Below, in pieces: positions 52,107-60,456 of a stretch of DNA of 64,000 nucleotides. The DNA comes from Bacillus_BD oryzisoli_A (GTDB lineage Bacteria; Bacillota; Bacilli; Bacillales; Cytobacillaceae). Under the pieces are notes generated by a model. The model worked only from the letters and a program-made list of their open reading frames with translations. It had not been told where the DNA came from and searched no databases. The position numbers were made by a program, and so were the translations under genes. The stretch is taken from contig NZ_JBHZRC010000001.1 in the NCBI RefSeq assembly GCF_043641075.1, positions 1,488,001-1,552,000 of the forward strand, given 5' to 3'. Positions within the stretch are counted from its first letter, which is position 1. Each line of letters starts with the position of its first letter.

Positions 52107-52931
52107 ATGGATGTCGGGATCATTGGAACAGGAAATATGGGGAGAATCTTAACAGAAGCATTGGTGGATGGAAAGGCCGTTTCCCCTTCCTCCATAATGA
52201 TTACAAATAGAACCATTTCAAAGGCTTTTTCCGTAAAACAACAATATCCAGAAATACGACTAACTAAGAACATAGAAAAAATTGGTAAGGTTTGTGATTT
52301 GATTTTTATCTGCGTAAAACCACATGATGTATATCATGTAACGAAGAAGCTTCATCCGTTTTTAACAAAAGACAAATGTGTTATTTCCATTACGAGCCCA
52401 ATTAATGTGGAACAGCTTGAATCGGTCCTCCCCTGTTCAGTAGCAAGAGTCATTCCAAGTATTACTAATCGAGCTCTTGCAGGCGTTACGTTAGTTTCAT
52501 TCGGAAAAAAATGTAGACAGGAATGGAAAGAGTGTATTGTGGAACTTTTTAATCATATTTCCACACCCGTTGAAATTTCCGAGGACATAACTAGAGTTGC
52601 TTCAGATATTGTCAGCTGTGGACCCGCTTTTTTCAGCTATTTAACACAGCGTTTTATCCAAGCAGCTGTAAATGAGACAAAAATAGATCAAGAAAAAGCA
52701 ACTATTTTAGCAAGTGAAATGTTAATTGGACTAGGAGAGTTACTACGACAAGGGCACTATACATTGCCAACACTACAGGAAAAGGTTTGCGTAAAAGGAG
52801 GTATTACGGGAGAAGGAATAAAAGTGTTGGAAAATGAACTCGGGGATATTTTCGAGCATGTATTTCAAGCAACACATTTGAAATTTGAAGATGACTTATC
52901 GGATTTAAGGAATCAGTACACGATTAAATAA
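52107..52931 (+). CDS. comER: ComER, pyrroline-5-carboxylate reductase-like protein
   Basis: NADP-binding oxidoreductase of 274 residues related to ProC. The Rossmann motif is GIIGTGNMGRILTEAL at residues 4-19, and the C-terminal dimerisation region contains the ProC-like segment VKGGITGEGIKVLE. It diverges from comEA, as in B. subtilis, where ComER is not required for transformation and was later linked to sporulation and biofilm control. The GGAGGGG ribosome binding site precedes the ATG. Confidence 0.93.
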   Translation: MDVGIIGTGNMGRILTEALVDGKAVSPSSIMITNRTISKAFSVKQQYPEIRLTKNIEKIGKVCDLIFICVKPHDVYHVTKKLHPFLTKDKCVISITSPINVEQLESVLPCSVARVIPSITNRALAGVTLVSFGKKCRQEWKECIVELFNHISTPVEISEDITRVASDIVSCGPAFFSYLTQRFIQAAVNETKIDQEKATILASEMLIGLGELLRQGHYTLPTLQEKVCVKGGITGEGIKVLENELGDIFEHVFQATHLKFEDDLSDLRNQYTIK

Positions 52932-53001
52932 TTCGATAAATAACGAGCAACTCCTCCTTTGACTTATGATTTATTTGGTAGCAAATAACGATTATGCAGT
53001 A

Positions 53002-53086
53002 AATACCTGCGAGATATATGTCCTTAAAAGTTTGTTTTTCATATAAGAAACATGACAGTCATTTATCTCGCAGGTATTCTTTTTGT
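53002..53086. terminator. Long-arm inverted repeat between comER and the methyltransferase gene
   Basis: AATACCTGCGAGATA pairs perfectly with TATCTCGCAGGTATT across about 50 bases, and CTTTTTG follows on the plus strand. It probably ends comER transcription, and in the other direction that of the convergent methyltransferase. The loop is unusually long for a terminator. Confidence 0.6.
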
Positions 53087-53100
53087 TTTGTATCAGATCA

Positions 53101-53856
53101 TTATTCAGTTTTGCGTTTCCGTGCGGTAAAGAAAATTCTTTCCGACTCAGCATTTGGATTTGAATGGAGAAAATCCGCTGTTACATCGAGTAGTTCAAAG
53201 CCAGTCATCGACAACCATTTTTCATACTGCTCGATTGCGTATGTTCGCTGCAAATGAAGTTCATCGTATCGATTATATTGATTTGTATGGGTATCAAGAT
53301 GAAAGAACGTTAATTCATGCTCAACACTATTCGGGTACTCACCTTCAAAGCATTGCCAAATATAACTTACATCTTCACCATTGTATGCGTAAGTTTGGTC
53401 AATAAATAAAGTGTTTATTTTATAGACCGAATGAACATCAAAGAGAAACAGTCCTTCTGGCTTTACATGATGTAAAACTCTTTCAAAGGTCTGGACCACT
53501 TCCCTTTCTGTTTGCAAGTAATTGAGAGAATCACAAAAAATGCCGATAATATCAAACTGTCCCAATCCCTCAAGCTCTGACATATCCTGCTCAGCAAAAA
53601 ATAGTGAATGGCCTCTTTTATCGGCCTTTTCCTTCGCAACGGCAAGCATATCGCCAGATAGGTCAACACCTGTCACGTCATATCCTTCATCAGCTAATTG
53701 AATGGTTAATTCCCCTGTACCACAAGCTAAATCGAGTAATTTTTTTCCCGCTATTCCGTACGTTTCTGCCTGCCGTTTAATAAACGTGAGCCATTCATGA
53801 TAAGGAACATCCCTCATTAATTCATCGTAAAGATAAGCAAACCTGCCATATGTCAT
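53101..53856 (-). CDS. yqeM: Class I SAM-dependent methyltransferase YqeM
   Basis: Methyltransferase of 251 residues. The SAM site is LLDLACGTGELTIQLADEGY near 40-59, followed by DVTGVDLSGDMLAVAKEKA. It overlaps the end of rsfS by four bases (ATGA). The substrate is not known; conservation next to rsfS and yqeK suggests an RNA or ribosome-related role, which is inference. Confidence 0.9.
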   Translation of the reverse strand: MTYGRFAYLYDELMRDVPYHEWLTFIKRQAETYGIAGKKLLDLACGTGELTIQLADEGYDVTGVDLSGDMLAVAKEKADKRGHSLFFAEQDMSELEGLGQFDIIGIFCDSLNYLQTEREVVQTFERVLHHVKPEGLFLFDVHSVYKINTLFIDQTYAYNGEDVSYIWQCFEGEYPNSVEHELTFFHLDTHTNQYNRYDELHLQRTYAIEQYEKWLSMTGFELLDVTADFLHSNPNAESERIFFTARKRKTE

Positions 53857-54209
53857 TGATTCAGCTCACTTTGGATATGTTCGACCGGAGCATCTCCCCA
53901 TAAACGTTCAAGGTTATAATAGCTTCTTTCATCCTTATGGAAAATATGAGCGATAACATCACCCAAATCCACTAAAATCCATCTCGCTTCATCAAATCCC
54001 TCAACACGTTTAATAGACAAGCCCGTTTCCTCAACCTTTTCTTTCATCTCTCGGGCAATTGCCTGAACCTGCTTATCTGAATTTCCGTGGCAAATAACAA
54101 AGTAATCCGCTACAAGCGAAATGCCTTTCATATTTAAAACCACGATATCCTCTGCTCTCTTATCATCTGCTGCTTTAACTGCTACTTCTAATAATTGACG
54201 TTCATTCAT
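53853..54209 (-). CDS. rsfS: Ribosomal silencing factor RsfS
   Basis: RsfS (DUF143, YqeL) of 118 residues. It binds L14 on the 50S subunit and blocks subunit joining under nutrient stress. Family segments are VADYFVICHGNSDKQVQAIA near 33-52 and the C-terminal GDVIAHIFHKDERSYYNLER near 87-106. It lies four bases after yqeK. Confidence 0.95.
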   Translation of the reverse strand: MNERQLLEVAVKAADDKRAEDIVVLNMKGISLVADYFVICHGNSDKQVQAIAREMKEKVEETGLSIKRVEGFDEARWILVDLGDVIAHIFHKDERSYYNLERLWGDAPVEHIQSELNQ

Positions 54210-54213
54210 GTAA

Positions 54214-54777
54214 TCAATCCTCCTTTTTGACTAAATCATTATAAGTAAGAAATGTGAGAGGAAAAATGCGCTGATTTTTCTTCAGCAAGAAAACAATGGT
54301 ATTTTTCATCGACTGGATTAATGCTTGATTTAAATCATGTTTAGCCATTTCTCTTACTTCCTCTACACCCGGAAAATGTCTACCCGGCTCAATGTAATCA
54401 GCAAGATAAATAATTTTTTCTAGTTTTGTCATATTGGGCCGTCCCGATGTATGGTAGCATATAGCATCAAGAATCTCAGGGTCTGTAATACCAGCTTCTT
54501 TTTCAACTAAATATGCACCGACTGGCGCATGCCAGAGCTCACTGTTATATTCAAGCAACTCTGGATTCATTTTCTGATCAACAATGATTGATTTCATTTC
54601 TTCTTTATCACGAAACTTTGCATAATCATGAAAAATAGCGGCTAACTCCGCTTTTTTTTCATCTGCACCGTATTTTTCAGCTAATAAAATAGCAGTCTCC
54701 ATGACACCTAACGTATGCTGATACCGATGAGCTGTAATCTGTTTTTGGACAAGCTCAAGAGCTTCTTCACGTTTCAT
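54214..54777 (-). CDS. yqeK: Bis(5'-nucleosyl)-tetraphosphatase YqeK (HD domain)
   Basis: HD-domain hydrolase of 187 residues; the family cleaves diadenosine tetraphosphate symmetrically to two ADP. Metal ligands are in RYQHTLGVMETAILLAEKYG near 18 and LAAIFHDYAKFRDKEEM near 46, with further histidines in WHAPVGAYLVEKEAG and YHTSGRP. I chose ATG 54777 (MKREEALELVQ), preceded by GAGGAG at ten bases; it overlaps nadD by 11 bases. Confidence 0.92.
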   Translation of the reverse strand: MKREEALELVQKQITAHRYQHTLGVMETAILLAEKYGADEKKAELAAIFHDYAKFRDKEEMKSIIVDQKMNPELLEYNSELWHAPVGAYLVEKEAGITDPEILDAICYHTSGRPNMTKLEKIIYLADYIEPGRHFPGVEEVREMAKHDLNQALIQSMKNTIVFLLKKNQRIFPLTFLTYNDLVKKED

Positions 54778-55333
54778 ATAACCGATTCTCCTCAATGTAT
54801 TCCATTACCGAATCTGGAACAAAGTAACGAATACTTTTTCCCTCTTTTAGGCGATTTCTGATCATTAAAGAGGAGATTTCAATATTGGGTACATCTACAT
54901 AGATGATTGGATAATCTGATTGTATGTCATATTCGGGTCTATTAACCCCAACAAATGTTACAATTTTGATTAACTCCTCGATCTTATACCATTTTGGTAA
55001 ATACTCTATCATGTCTGCTCCAATGATGAATGAAAAGCGATAATCATATCTTTCTTTTAAAAGCTTCATCGTATCAAATGTATACGATCTGCCGGGGCGT
55101 TCAAGCTCAATCATTTGCAGCTTGAACATGGAATTATCGGCAATTGCTCTCTTAACCATCTCCGACCGATGATGACCACTCACACCTTCTAATGTCTGTT
55201 TATGGGGCGGTTCCTGATTCGGCATAAACCATATTTCATCGTAATTCAATTGCATTTGTACTTCATTTGCAATAATTAAATGTCCTAAATGCGGAGGGTT
55301 AAATGTACCTCCTAAAATAGCTATTCTTTTCAG
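54767..55333 (-). CDS. nadD: Nicotinate-nucleotide adenylyltransferase, CTG start
   Basis: NadD makes nicotinate adenine dinucleotide in NAD synthesis. The ATP-binding motifs are GGTFNPPHLGHL at residues 8-19 and SSLMIRNRLKEGKSIRYFVP near the C-terminus. The first ATG in frame (55255) would delete GGTFNPPHLGHL and so cannot be the true start. Upstream in frame lie CTG 55333, two more codons and TGA. CTG falls exactly where B. subtilis NadD has its ATG (MKKIGIFGGTF versus xKRIAILGGTF), and GGAGAT lies eight bases before it. I therefore call CTG as start, giving 188 residues. Confidence 0.9.
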   Translation of the reverse strand: MKRIAILGGTFNPPHLGHLIIANEVQMQLNYDEIWFMPNQEPPHKQTLEGVSGHHRSEMVKRAIADNSMFKLQMIELERPGRSYTFDTMKLLKERYDYRFSFIIGADMIEYLPKWYKIEELIKIVTFVGVNRPEYDIQSDYPIIYVDVPNIEISSLMIRNRLKEGKSIRYFVPDSVMEYIEENRLYET

Positions 55334-55363
55334 AGAAAATCATCTCCACTGAAATCTAAATTC

Positions 55364-55654
55364 TTATGGCAATACGAGCTGCTTATTTTCAATTGACTCT
55401 TTATATAGAACAATCGTGTTTCCGATAATTTGGACAAGCTCAGCAGCTGCACCCTTTACAATAGCTTCAGCTACTTCATCTCTATCTTCATCACAATTTT
55501 GCAGAACACTGACTTTTAGCAACTCACGAGCTTCTAGAGCCTCACGAATCTGCTTGATCATATTCTCATTCACGCCACCCTTTCCTACTTGAAAGATTGG
55601 ATTTAAATGATGAGCTTTAGATCGCAAAAAACGTTTTTGTTTTCCTGTTAACAT
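55364..55654 (-). CDS. yhbY: YhbY family RNA-binding protein
   Basis: CRM-domain RNA-binding protein of 96 residues (YqeI of B. subtilis). It starts MLTGKQKRFLRSKAHHLNPI and contains the GxxG-type loop VGKGGVNEN near 25-33. The family associates with pre-50S ribosomes. ATG 55654 is preceded by TTGGGAGGA. An in-frame extension upstream lies within aroE. Confidence 0.93.
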   Translation of the reverse strand: MLTGKQKRFLRSKAHHLNPIFQVGKGGVNENMIKQIREALEARELLKVSVLQNCDEDRDEVAEAIVKGAAAELVQIIGNTIVLYKESIENKQLVLP

Positions 55655-56487
55655 GACTTTCCTCCCAAATGTTTCAATACAATAGACTGCATTCTTTCCG
55701 TATCCGGAAGAATTCCAGTCCACTTTTCAAATGCCAGTGCGCCCTGATAGGCAAACATTGGAATCCCGTTTTGTGTTCGAGCTCCATGTCGCTTCGCATC
55801 CTGTAAAAACTTTGTTTCAAGCGGCGTATAAATAATATCACTGACAAATGCATCCTTTTTTATCCTATCAAGACAAATAGGTGAACGGTTAATTTCTGGA
55901 TGCATACCAATCGAAGTTGTCTGCACAATTAAATCATATTTGGACAACTTTTCTTCTGCATCCTCTATCCTTAATACAGCAGAATCCACAGGATAAGGAC
56001 AATTTTTCACGAGATATTCAGCTTTATCCAGTGTGCGGTTCGCAATATCGATGGATTGTACTCCTGCATGTGCCATCGTAAAGTAAATAGCCCGTGCAGC
56101 ACCGCCAGCTCCGATTAAAAGCATATTTTTGTTATCAAAAGATGGTATTTCTTTTTTAAGTGCTTCTAGAAATCCACTTCCATCTGTATTATACCCAATA
56201 AATCTACCATCATCGTTCACAACTGTATTAACAGCACCAATGGCTTGTGCAAGAGGATCAATTTCATCTAAAAATGGCATAATCGCCGTTTTATGTGGCA
56301 CGGTAATATTAAAACCCGCTAAATGGATAGCCTTAAACCCCTTAACCGCATCCTGTAAAGCTTCCTTTTTTACATGAAAGGCAAAAAACTCTGCATTGAT
56401 ATCATAGCGTTGAAATGAATCATTATGCATAATCGGTGACATCGAGTGTGCAATCGGATCACCAATTACCCCGTATATTTTTTTCAA
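55648..56487 (-). CDS. aroE: Shikimate dehydrogenase
   Basis: Shikimate pathway enzyme of 279 residues that reduces 3-dehydroshikimate with NADPH. The substrate site is DPIAHSMSPIMHNDSF near residues 10-25, the catalytic Lys is in NITVPHKTAIMPFLD near 65, and the NADP site is LLIGAGGAARAI near 128. The start is TTG (TTGAAAAAAATA) with GGGGAGAGG upstream. It overlaps yhbY by seven bases and follows yqeH by 50. Confidence 0.95.
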   Translation of the reverse strand: MKKIYGVIGDPIAHSMSPIMHNDSFQRYDINAEFFAFHVKKEALQDAVKGFKAIHLAGFNITVPHKTAIMPFLDEIDPLAQAIGAVNTVVNDDGRFIGYNTDGSGFLEALKKEIPSFDNKNMLLIGAGGAARAIYFTMAHAGVQSIDIANRTLDKAEYLVKNCPYPVDSAVLRIEDAEEKLSKYDLIVQTTSIGMHPEINRSPICLDRIKKDAFVSDIIYTPLETKFLQDAKRHGARTQNGIPMFAYQGALAFEKWTGILPDTERMQSIVLKHLGGKSC

Positions 56488-56537
56488 TGAAAACCTCTCC
56501 CCACCCTGAAACTTTCTCTTTCTTCTATTTTCTTTAC

Positions 56538-57641
56538 CTAGATTAAAGCTTTTCTTATGAGCGCGTGAACCCCTTTTGGCACATAAGCTGCAACAACAGC
56601 TCCTGGTTCATGCACAGTCACCCATCCAAGTCCAGAAAAAACAATATCTGTCTTCCCTTCCTTAACGGTAAACTCATGTCTGACTAACTCTGGAAATGAA
56701 TCAAGTTCGTCCTTTTTCGGCGGCGTTAACAAATCCCCTGCTTGTCTCTCATACAAGTCATCAGCATTTTCAATTTTAGTTCGGTGGATTATCAGGTCAT
56801 TTGAAAAATGGCATGAAAAGGATTTACGCCCACCCTTAATATAATCGAACCGGCCCAATCCTCCAAAAAATAAGGTTTGACCTTCATTTAATTGATACAC
56901 CTTTGGCTTTATTTCTTTTTTTGGTGTAATCACCTTCAAATCGCGCTTGTCAACGTAATGGGCCATTTGATGATGGTTGATGATTCCTGGCGTGTCCACT
57001 AATACCTGTCCATCTGAAAGCGGGATTTCGATAATATCAAGTGTTGTTCCTGGAAAATGTGATGTGGTAATGACATCATCCTCCCCTGACACTTCTTTAA
57101 TGATCCGATTAATAAAGGTTGATTTGCCAACGTTTGTACATCCGACAATATAGACATCTTTGCCTTCTCTATATTCATCAATGGCAGCAGCAACTTCCTT
57201 CATATATAGACCCTTCGCTGCACTTACAAGGAACACCTCAGCAGGCTTTAAACCAAGCTGCTTTGCCTCCTGCTTCATCCAGTTTATTAATTTATTTGGC
57301 TTCACGGACTTCGGAATCAAATCCACTTTATTACCAATTAGTAACACTTTATTTTTACCGGTAAAACGATGCAGTCCCGGCAGCCAGCTGCCATTAAAAT
57401 CAAAAATATCAACAATTTTTACGATTAAAGCATCACTTTTTCCAATTTCATTTAATATCCGTAAAAAATCATCGTCTGTTAGACTTACATCCTGAATTTC
57501 ATTATAATGCTTTAAACGAAAGCATCGTTGGCAAATAATCGGTTCTTTTTCTAAAGCAGACGCAGGTGTATATCCTAATTCCTCAGGATTTTCTGTCTGA
57601 ATTTGCACTCCGCATCCGACACATGAATACTGTTCACTCAA
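56538..57641 (-). CDS. yqeH: Ribosome biogenesis GTPase YqeH
   Basis: Circularly permuted GTPase of 367 residues needed for 30S assembly. The N-terminal zinc finger has CVGCGVQIQ and CQRCFRL. The motifs appear in permuted order: NKVDLIPKS (G4) near 112, SAAKG (G5), then GCTNVGKSTFINR (G1) near 167 and DTPGI (G3) near 215. The TTG start at 57641 is preceded by TGGGAGGAA at good spacing; a longer frame begins inside that site. Confidence 0.95.
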   Translation of the reverse strand: MSEQYSCVGCGVQIQTENPEELGYTPASALEKEPIICQRCFRLKHYNEIQDVSLTDDDFLRILNEIGKSDALIVKIVDIFDFNGSWLPGLHRFTGKNKVLLIGNKVDLIPKSVKPNKLINWMKQEAKQLGLKPAEVFLVSAAKGLYMKEVAAAIDEYREGKDVYIVGCTNVGKSTFINRIIKEVSGEDDVITTSHFPGTTLDIIEIPLSDGQVLVDTPGIINHHQMAHYVDKRDLKVITPKKEIKPKVYQLNEGQTLFFGGLGRFDYIKGGRKSFSCHFSNDLIIHRTKIENADDLYERQAGDLLTPPKKDELDSFPELVRHEFTVKEGKTDIVFSGLGWVTVHEPGAVVAAYVPKGVHALIRKALI

Positions 57642-57646
57642 ATGAT

Positions 57647-58162
57647 TTATTCCTCCCATTGCAGCATGCCTTTTTTTCTAAACCAGTTCAATATTTGTCT
57701 TTCAACCAATCGATTAAATTTTGTAGCTAACCCATCTGTTTGCGCAACAGGTACAACTAAAATAGTATGAAAGCCACCCAAATTACCGCCGAGAACATCT
57801 GTTAAAAGCTGGTCTCCAATTACAACTGTCTCTTCTTTCTTCACATTCATTAAGTCAGCAGCTTTATGAAAGGCCTTTGCCAGCGGTTTTCTAGCACGAT
57901 AAATAAACCCTGTATTAATCGGATCCGAGAAAGCCTTCACCCTTGTTTCATTATTATTTGAAACAATGGTTATCTTTATATTATGCTGCTTCATTTCTTC
58001 AAACCACTTAATGACATTTGGTGTTGCCTGTGGCCGATCCCATTCGACAAGCGTATTGTCTAAGTCGGTAATGATTGCTTTAATCCCTCTTGCTTTTAAG
58101 TCTTCCGGGCGAATATCCAGAATACTTTTTACATGCTGGTTAGGCAAGAATTGCTTTAACAC
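57647..58162 (-). CDS. yqeG: HAD phosphatase YqeG
   Basis: HAD-family phosphatase of 171 residues (class IIIA). The nucleophile motif is ITDLDNTLVEWDRP near 35, motif II is TIVSNNNETRVKAF near 70, and motif III is ETVVIGDQLLTDVLGGN near 110. The GTG start at 58162 matches the B. subtilis length (172) and follows GGGGTG by seven bases; an upstream ATG would add five residues. It lies six bases before yqeH, opening the yqeGH-aroE-yhbY-nadD-yqeK-rsfS-yqeM operon. Confidence 0.92.
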   Translation of the reverse strand: MLKQFLPNQHVKSILDIRPEDLKARGIKAIITDLDNTLVEWDRPQATPNVIKWFEEMKQHNIKITIVSNNNETRVKAFSDPINTGFIYRARKPLAKAFHKAADLMNVKKEETVVIGDQLLTDVLGGNLGGFHTILVVPVAQTDGLATKFNRLVERQILNWFRKKGMLQWEE

Positions 58163-58653
58163 GAATTTACACCCCATTATCGATAACCCATTTAACGATC
58201 ATTCTTTAGTTATTCTTTATTCAAAATTTGTTGGAGCTCTTTCCACTTTTTTCACCGTAATCATCATAACTAATTTTAACCATTTGTTCAAAAAAAACCG
58301 TAATATTCCATCATACGAATTTTAGTTAATTCTAAAAATCGTTCGACAGCTTTCAACAGCTTAAGATTTTGTGGATAACTTTATTCACAATTCTAACAGC
58401 GTTTTAATGGTATTATTACTATTTATTAACAAATTAATAACAAGTTATCCACTTGCAATTGTGGATAAACAGAACGATTGTTCTTAACATTAAATTCTGT
58501 TAGAGTATGTATACAAGCAATGTAACTTACACTATATGATATGTAGGAGCGAAAAGAACTTCTTTTTTAAGTTTTTTATTAATAAACCAAAATCTTGCTG
58601 ATTATTTATTATTTCTTCATCAATTTCGCAAGAATATGGAGGTGAATTGTGAC
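58163..58653 (+). other. 490-base regulatory gap before sda
   Basis: No open frame of interest. The gap contains four DnaA-box-like sequences (annotated separately) between 58370 and 58468, and AT-rich DNA to either side. The left part should also hold the yqeG promoter on the other strand. Confidence 0.6.
58370..58468. promoter_or_regulatory. Four DnaA boxes upstream of sda
   Basis: TGTGGATAA occurs at 58370-58378 and again at 58460-58468 (perfect consensus on the minus strand). TTATTCACA at 58381-58389 and TTATCCACT at 58445-58453 are one-mismatch boxes on the plus strand. They form two inverted pairs. In B. subtilis DnaA activates sda through boxes in its promoter region. Confidence 0.8.
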
Positions 58654-58794
58654 ATGTTTAAATTATCAGATGAGCTGCTGCTTGAATCCTATCGCAAAGC
58701 CATAGAATTAAACTTAAGTCCAGATTTTATCCGCTTAATTGAAGCGGAAATTCACCGACGTTCCCTCAAAACTACAATCAAAGTAACTTCCTAA
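58654..58794 (+). CDS. sda: Checkpoint antikinase Sda
   Basis: Sporulation inhibitor Sda, 46 residues (MFKLSDELLLESYRKAIELN at the start, ending HRRSLKTTIKVTS), the same length as the B. subtilis protein and sharing KLSDELL.ESY.KA and LIE.EI.RRSL. It binds the histidine kinase KinA and prevents sporulation while replication is incomplete. The ribosome binding site GGAGGTGA lies upstream. DnaA boxes in the upstream gap couple expression to replication initiation. Confidence 0.93.
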   Translation: MFKLSDELLLESYRKAIELNLSPDFIRLIEAEIHRRSLKTTIKVTS

Positions 58795-58797
58795 ACC

Positions 58798-58828
58798 ATT
58801 CCCCCTTTAGGGGTTTTCTTTTTTTTGT
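58798..58828 (+). terminator. Terminator after sda
   Basis: CCCC-CTTTA-GGGG is followed by TTTTCTTTTTTTTG right after the sda stop codon. Confidence 0.75.
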
Positions 58829-58834
58829 TACTAG

Positions 58835-59626
58835 CTAGTCCATCCTAGTCTCCTTTAGGTAACCAATACATTCACCTACCTGAATTGGGCATGGCAGACT
58901 TTTCAATGCGGGGGTAAAAGTATCGCCCTCAAACAGAAGGACAACAGTTGAACCAAATGAGAAATAGGCCATTTCTTCACCTTTTTCTACTTCAGCATTT
59001 TTATGCAAAATTTCAATTGAATTAATAAACATGGCCCCCACTTTAACCATTGTCATCGATACACCATTATAATACATTTCGGTAATGATTCGATAATTTT
59101 TCGAAAGCGGTCTTTTTCCGTATTTTATACCATATTTATTAACAGGATAGGATTTAGTTCCAATTGCTCTCTGACTCAGTACTTTCCCTGAAATGGGGCT
59201 GTGTATACGATGATAATTACTGGGACTTAAATAAAAAATAATATACGTTCCATTTAAATATTTTTGCACTTTATCATTGCCGCCAAGCATTTCTGATACT
59301 GAGTATTTTTTCCCTTTCACAGATATACTGTGGTCTAATGCAATTGTACCCATATCTTCAATCGTTGCATCAACAGGACTGATAACCGACAAAGGATCTT
59401 GAAAAATTGTCCTTGCATCTGATTTTAGTTTTCTTGTAAAAAAGGCATGTAATGACTGATATTCATTGATTGGCTTCTCCATTTCAAGTTGATTGATATG
59501 ATATATTCTTGAAAAGGAAGGAATGAACAACCTGCTCATTTTTGACTGTGAAAATTTAGCGAGCAATCGAGATGTTGACTTTCGATTTGTTAATTCAATG
59601 AATAAACGATAGATCATTTGAATCAA
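58835..59626 (-). CDS. psd: Phosphatidylserine decarboxylase proenzyme
   Basis: Psd converts phosphatidylserine to phosphatidylethanolamine. The product has 263 residues, as in B. subtilis. The self-cleavage site that generates the pyruvoyl group is GS in YFSFGSTVVLLFEGD near 227 (LGST in many species, FGST here). SPVDATIED near 86 and YHRIHSPISG near 142 carry the catalytic Asp and His. I chose TTG 59626, eight bases after TTGGAGG. It diverges from pssA, which makes its substrate. Confidence 0.92.
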   Translation of the reverse strand: MIQMIYRLFIELTNRKSTSRLLAKFSQSKMSRLFIPSFSRIYHINQLEMEKPINEYQSLHAFFTRKLKSDARTIFQDPLSVISPVDATIEDMGTIALDHSISVKGKKYSVSEMLGGNDKVQKYLNGTYIIFYLSPSNYHRIHSPISGKVLSQRAIGTKSYPVNKYGIKYGKRPLSKNYRIITEMYYNGVSMTMVKVGAMFINSIEILHKNAEVEKGEEMAYFSFGSTVVLLFEGDTFTPALKSLPCPIQVGECIGYLKETRMD

Positions 59627-59738
59627 TATATTAACCTCCAATAGGGACGCATTTGCCTTTACTAACAGACATAAACACTTTACAATTATATAATAGCTTT
59701 ATGGAGTTATCCCATTTCCAGTGAAAGGAGTGAGGAGC

Positions 59739-60278
59739 ATGTTCTTATCACAGGTCTTTGACCAGACAATTAAAAAATTAAAATCACAGACGGCCAATAT
59801 TTTAACACTTGGCAATTTAACATTGGGCGGCTTTGCCATTATTTCTACTATTAGAGGCGAGTTACACTTAAGCCTGCTGTTGATTTTTATCGCTGCATTA
59901 CTAGATCGTTTTGACGGGATGACAGCTAGGAAATTAAATATTGAATCTGAGCTTGGGGAACAGTTAGATTCTATGAGTGATATTATATCATTTGGTGTTG
60001 CCCCCGCACTACTTTTGTATCAAGGTATTTTATATGAATTCGGTGCACCAGGTACCTTCTTTACTGTTTTCTACATTGCCTGCGGTGCATTCAGACTTGC
60101 CCGTTTCAACATTTCCCATAATCACAGCTATTTTACCGGTTTGCCGATAACTGCTGCAGGATGTCTGGCTACTTTTAGCTTTTTAGCCCTCCCTTATTTG
60201 CCACCACAATTTTTTCTATTTTTAATTATTGTCCTTTCATTTCTAATGGTCAGTACTTTCCGCTTAAAAAAGATGTAA
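59739..60278 (+). CDS. pssA: CDP-diacylglycerol--serine O-phosphatidyltransferase
   Basis: Membrane CDP-alcohol phosphatidyltransferase of 179 residues that makes phosphatidylserine. The family motif D-G-x2-A-R-x8-G-x3-D-x3-D is visible as RFDGMTARKLNIESELGEQL followed by DSMSD (about 57-82). Five to six membrane helices surround it. ATG 59739 is preceded by AAAGGAG; an earlier GTG lies upstream of that site. The pair psd-pssA, divergently arranged, covers phosphatidylethanolamine synthesis. Confidence 0.93.
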   Translation: MFLSQVFDQTIKKLKSQTANILTLGNLTLGGFAIISTIRGELHLSLLLIFIAALLDRFDGMTARKLNIESELGEQLDSMSDIISFGVAPALLLYQGILYEFGAPGTFFTVFYIACGAFRLARFNISHNHSYFTGLPITAAGCLATFSFLALPYLPPQFFLFLIIVLSFLMVSTFRLKKM

Positions 60279-60312
60279 ATTTAATAATAATTATAAGAGA
60301 TTTCGTATCAAA

Positions 60313-60357
60313 TAAGCACAAGCTCGTACTTTTATGGTATGAGCTTATGTTTTTATT
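60313..60357 (+). terminator. Terminator after pssA
   Basis: AAGCACAAGCTCGTAC pairs imperfectly with GGTATGAGCTTATG and is followed by TTTTTATT. Confidence 0.65.
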
Positions 60358-60429
60358 AGAAATTATTTTTGACTGGACAGACAAATTAACCAGCTTTTTC
60401 ACATAAGTATTGGTTACAGGCATCAGTCT

Positions 60430-60437
60430 CATACCTT
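60430..60437 (+). promoter_or_regulatory. Candidate mother-cell sigma -10 element of sigK
   Basis: CATACCTT matches the sigma-E -10 consensus CATACAMT at seven of eight positions. An AGTATT-like -35 lies 18 bases upstream. Expected from B. subtilis, where sigma-E and sigma-K transcribe sigK. Confidence 0.45.
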
Positions 60438-60456
60438 AAAAAGCGGAGGTGGCGCC

